Below, piece after piece: positions 59,601 through 64,000 of a DNA stretch of 64,000 nt. Source of the stretch: Sipunculus nudus (Eukaryota; Annelida; Sipuncula; Golfingiida; Sipunculidae); contig CM049306.1 of NCBI GenBank assembly GCA_026874595.1, positions 85,772,142 to 85,836,141 on the forward strand. Reading direction: 5' to 3'. Position 1 is the stretch's first letter. Each line of letters starts with the position of its first letter. The notes beneath the pieces were generated by a model that saw only the letters and a program-made list of their open reading frames with translations, was not told the DNA's origin and made no database searches. Made by a program: the position numbers and the translations under genes.

Positions 59601-62600
59601 TCGAAGCTTCACTCTTGATATGATACATATCTCTAAGCTTCTCTCATGAAATAATTCAGATCTCTAAGTTTCACTCATGATACTATATATATCTCAAAGG
59701 TTCACTCATGATACGATTCATGTCTCTAAGCTTTACTCATGATACTATACATATCTCGAAGCTTCACTCATGAAACAATTCATATCTCAAAGCTTCACTC
59801 ATGATATGATTCAGACCTCTAAGCTTCACTCTTGATATGATACATATCTCTAAGTTTCACTCATGTATCATTTCTCATCTCTATGCTTCACTCATGATAT
59901 GATTCAGATCTCTAAGCTTCACTCATGGTATGATTCAAATCTCTAAGGTTCACTCATGATACTGTACATTTGTCTAAGCTTCACTCATGAAACGATTCAT
60001 ATCTCTAAGCTTCACTCATTTTAAAATTCATATCTCTGAGATTCACTCATGATACGATACATATCACTAAGCTTCACTCATGATAAGATACATATATCTA
60101 AGCTTCACTCATGAAATGATACATATCTCTTAGCTTCACTCATGATAGATATATCTCTAAACTTCATTCATGATTTGATACATATCTTTAAGCTTCACTC
60201 ATGATACAATTCATATCTCTAAGCTTCACTCATGATATGGTTCATATCTCTAAGATTCACTAATGATCCATTACATATCTTATGCTTCACTCATGATACA
60301 ATTCATATCTCTAAGCTTCATTCTTGAAAAAAATCATATCTCTAAGCTTCACTTATGATACAATTCAGAAGCTTCACCCATGATACAATTTTATATCTCT
60401 TAGCTTCACTCATGTTAAAATTCATATCTCTAAGCTTCACTCATGATAAGATACATATCTCTTAGCTTCACTCATGATAGATACATATCTCTTAACTTCA
60501 CTCATGTTTCAGTACATATCTCCAAGCTTCACTCATGATACAATTCATATCCCTAGGTATATAATGATACAATTTTATATCTCTTAGCTTCACTCATGTT
60601 AAAATTCATATCTCTAAGCTTCACTCATGATAAGATACATATCTCTTAGCTTCACTCATGATAGATACATATCTCTAAACTTCACTCATGTTTCAGTACA
60701 TATCTCCAAGCTTCACTCATGATACAATTCATATCCCTAAGCTTCACTTATGATATGATTCATATCTCTAAGATTCACTAATGATACAATACATATCTTA
60801 TGCTTAACTCATGATACGATGCATATCTCTGAGCTTCATTTATGATGAGTTACATATCTCTAAGCTTCACTCATGATACGATTCATATCACAAAGTTTCA
60901 CTCATGATATGATTCATATCTTCAAGCTTCACTCATGATATGATACACATCTACAAGCTTCACTCATGATACGATTCATATCTCTGAACTTCACTCATGA
61001 TATGATATGTATCTCTAAGCTTAACACATGATATGATACATTTCTCTAAGCTTCATTCATGAATCATATGTCTAAGCTTCACACATGATACCATTCATAA
61101 GCTTCACTCTTGATAAGATACATATATCTAAGCTTCACTCATGATACTATACAGATCAATAAGCTTCACTCATGATATGATTCAGATTTCAAAGCTTCAC
61201 TCTTGATATGATACATATCTCTAAGCTTCTCTCATGATATAATTCAGATCTCTAAGTTTCACTCATGATACTATATATATCTCAAATGTTCACTCATGAT
61301 ACGATTCATGTCTCTAAGCTTTACTCAATTTAAAATTCATTTCTCTGAGATTCACTCATGATACGATACATATTACTAAGCTTCACTCATGATACAATTT
61401 ATAAGCTTCACTCATGTATGATTAATATATCTAAGCTTCACTCATGATAAGATACATATATCTAAGCTTCACTCATGACTTCATACATATCTCTAAGCTT
61501 CACTCATGATACAATTCATATCTTTAAGCTTCACTCACGATATGGTTCATACCTCTAAGATTCACTATTGAAACAATACATATCTTATGCTTCACTCATG
61601 ATACAATTCATATCTCTAAGCTTCACTCATGATATGATTCATATCTCTAAGCTTCACTCATGATACTGTACATTTGTCTGAGCTTCACTCATGAAACGAT
61701 TCATATCTCTAAGCTTCACTCATTTTAAAATTCATATCTCTGAGATTCACTCATGATACAATACATATCGCTAAGCTTTACTCATGATACAAATTATAAG
61801 CTTCACTCATATATGATTCATATATCTAAGCTTCACTCATGATAAGATACATATATCTAAGCTTCACTCATGAAATGATACATAACTCTAAGCTTCACTC
61901 TTGATATGATACATATCTCTAAGCTTCACTCATGATATGGTTCATACCTCTAAGATTCACTAATGAAACAATACATATCTTATGCTTCACTTATGACACA
62001 ATTCATATCTCTAAGCTTCATTCTTGTTAAAATTCATATCTCTAAGCTTCACTCATGATATGATATGTATCTCTAAGCTTAACACATGATATTATACATT
62101 TCTCTAAGCTTCATTCATGATTCATATGTCTAAGCTTCACTTATGATACAATTCATAAGCTTCACTCATGATAAGATACATATATCTAAGCTTCACTCAT
62201 GATACTATACATATCACTAAGCTTCACTCATGATATGATTCAGATTTCGAAGCTTCACTCTTAATATGATACATATCTCTAAGTTTCACTCATGATATAA
62301 TTCAGATCTCTAAGCTTTACTCATGATACTATACATATCTCAAAGCTTCACTCATGATACAATTCATATCTCAAAGCTTCACTCATGATATGATTCAGAC
62401 CTCTAAGCTTCACTCTTGATATGATACATATCTCTAAGTTTCACTCATGTATCATTTCTCATCTCTATGCTTCACTCATGATATGATTCAGATCTCTAAG
62501 CTTCACTCATGTTATGATTCAAATCTCTAAGGTTCACTCATGATACTGTACATTTGTCTAAGCTTCACTCATGAAATGATTCATATCTCTAAGCTTCACT

Positions 62601-63570
62601 AATTTTAAAATTCTATCTCTGAGATTCACTCATGATATGATACATATCACTAAGCTTCACTCATGATACAATTCATCAGCTTCACTCATGTATGATTCAT
62701 ATATCTAAGCTTCACTCATGATTAGATACATATATCTAAGCTTCACTCATGAAATGATACATATCTCTAAGCTTCACTCATGATAGATATATCTCTAAAC
62801 TTCACTCATGATTTGATACATATCTCTAAGCTTCACTCATGATACAATTCATATCTCTAAGCTTCACTCATGATATGGTTCATATCTCTAAGATTCACTA
62901 ATGATCCAATACATATCTTATGCTTCACTCATGATACAATTCATATCTCTAAGCTTCATTCATGAAAAAAAATCATATCTCTAAGCTTCACTTATGATAC
63001 AATTCAGAAGCTTCACCCATGATACAATTTTATATCTCTTAGCTTCACTCATGTTAAAATTCATATCTCTAAGCTTCACTCATGATAAGATACATATCTC
63101 TAAGCTTCACTCATGATAGATACATATCTCTAAACTTCACTCATGTTTCAGTACATATCTCCAAGCTTCACTCATGATACAATTCATATCCCTAAGCTTC
63201 ACTTATGATATGATTCATATCTCTAAGATTCACTAATGATACAATACATATCTTATGCTTAACTCATGATACGATGCATATCTCTGAGCTTCATTTATGA
63301 TGAGTTACATATCTCTAAGCGTCACTCATGATACGATTCATATCACAAAGTTTCACTCATGATATGATTCATATCTTCAAGCTTCACTCATGATATGATA
63401 CACATCTACAAACTTCACTCATGATACGATTCATATCTCTGAACTTCACTCATGATAAGATATCCCCAAGCTTCACTAATGATGAGTTACATATCTCTAA
63501 GCTTCACTCATGATATGATTCATATCACAAAGCTTCACTCATGATATGGTGCTTTGCATATCTCTTAGGG
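53612..63570. repeat. ~10-kb satellite, 25-31-bp monomers, higher-order repeats
   Basis: The monomer is AAGCTTCACTCATGATA followed by YGATACATATCTCT (31 bp). A shorter 25-bp type lacks ATCTCT. Some 330 monomers are present (length divided by about 30). Landmark variants (TCATTCTGGTTAAAATTC at 55591, 56923, 58255; CATGATACCATTC at 55711, 57043, 58375) repeat every 1332 bp exactly. Further on, TTCTTGTTAAAA recurs 2646 bp apart (59376, 62022). No open frame of 60 codons exists in the array. It lies in the intron after exon 14. Confidence 0.95.
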
Positions 63571-64000
63571 TGTGTTTTTGTGCTCTGACCAAAGTTTCAT
63601 TGTGCAATTGTTACGACCAAATGCGTTATGGGGCTCTGGTTTGTTGAATCAGGGCTTTGTTGAACAAGTGGTCGGACCAGACTGAACAGGGAACAGTTGT
63701 TGGTTCTGCACAGACGATTAATATTGAAACAGGTTTGACAATCTAGCCAATCAGATTGCTTATTATTTGATTTCTTGATTGATGTTTCACAGTATACATG
63801 TACAATGGGCAGGTGACTATTATTAATTTGTAGAAGACTCTAGTTAAATGTTTGACTTTCTGTTGGATGGTCATATATGTATGCAACATATGGATAAAGA
63901 ACATAGAATGCTCAAAATATATTTCCTTTTTTAATGGCAGTGTATTGGTGCACTTGTGAATTGTTGAGGTCAAAATTGATTGACAAATCTGACTGGCTGA
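63571..64000. other. Intron 14 sequence after the satellite
   Basis: Unique-looking sequence. I searched for the exon continuing from phase 1 after ADLG (expected charged residues such as THxxL) and did not find it. Confidence 0.5.

Noticed and set aside
53612-63570. CRISPR-like regular short repeats
   Set aside because: Monomers are contiguous with no unique spacers, and the context is a eukaryotic intron; this is a satellite.
63571-64000. Continuation exon of SLC37A3
   Set aside because: No acceptor followed by a phase-1 reading resembling the family C-terminus was seen.

Overview
This is animal nuclear DNA, AT-rich, intron-bearing and crowded with repeats. The dispersed repeat types (GACGGACGGAC tracts ending in a TAGCTCAG...CTGAGCTA hairpin, cores built on GGTGGCGCCACC, a tRNA-headed SINE with a TTTTCTCCGGGTACTCCGG body) are ones I associate with molluscs, probably a bivalve. 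That assignment is an inference.

One gene is well supported. A plus-strand SLC37A3-like transporter (sugar-phosphate exchanger family, major facilitator superfamily) starts at 28906 and has 14 coding exons up to 53132. Together they encode 406 complete residues plus one base, with phase-consistent GT/AG junctions throughout. The last exons (about 80-90 residues by family length) lie beyond the window. Its upstream DNA has a TATA-like box with two CRE-like sites, and further up four CACGTG E-boxes within 139 bp, one of them the full palindrome GTCACGTGAC (CLEAR/TFEB type). The cytosolic loop carries EEERPLI, a textbook acidic di-leucine endolysosomal sorting signal. Both point to a lysosomal transporter.

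Region by region: 1-10.3 kb holds dispersed and short tandem repeats, a hAT MITE (4790-5571) and weak traces of a minus-strand gene (terminal exon 1557-1667, possible exon 4011-4051). A CG-rich, CCAAT-bearing block at 10.34-11.05 kb may be its promoter. From 12.3 to 19.0 kb there is a nested cluster of tandem-core elements with 279-bp and 341-bp units and hairpin ends. From 19.7 to 20.3 kb lie a SINE, a (TC)n tract and a purine-rich tract. From 20.7 to 26.7 kb there is a decayed minus-strand Ty3/gypsy retrotransposon with a LINE fragment nested in its gag. From 28 to 53 kb the SLC37A3 introns hold a 1.34-kb hAT element with a perfect 8-bp target duplication and a BED-finger relic, an inverted copy of the 279-bp-unit element, a minisatellite invaded by an exact 78-bp copy of neighbouring DNA, a 177-bp-unit element with short inverted ends, a tRNA-like relic and a pogo/Tigger-like element.

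The intron after exon 14 contains a ~10-kb satellite (about 53.6-63.6 kb) of 25-31-bp monomers carrying AAGCTT. It is organised into higher-order repeats of exactly 1332 bp (three copies) and about 2.64 kb (two copies). I found no CRISPR, bacterial or phage genes, and no complete RNA gene.
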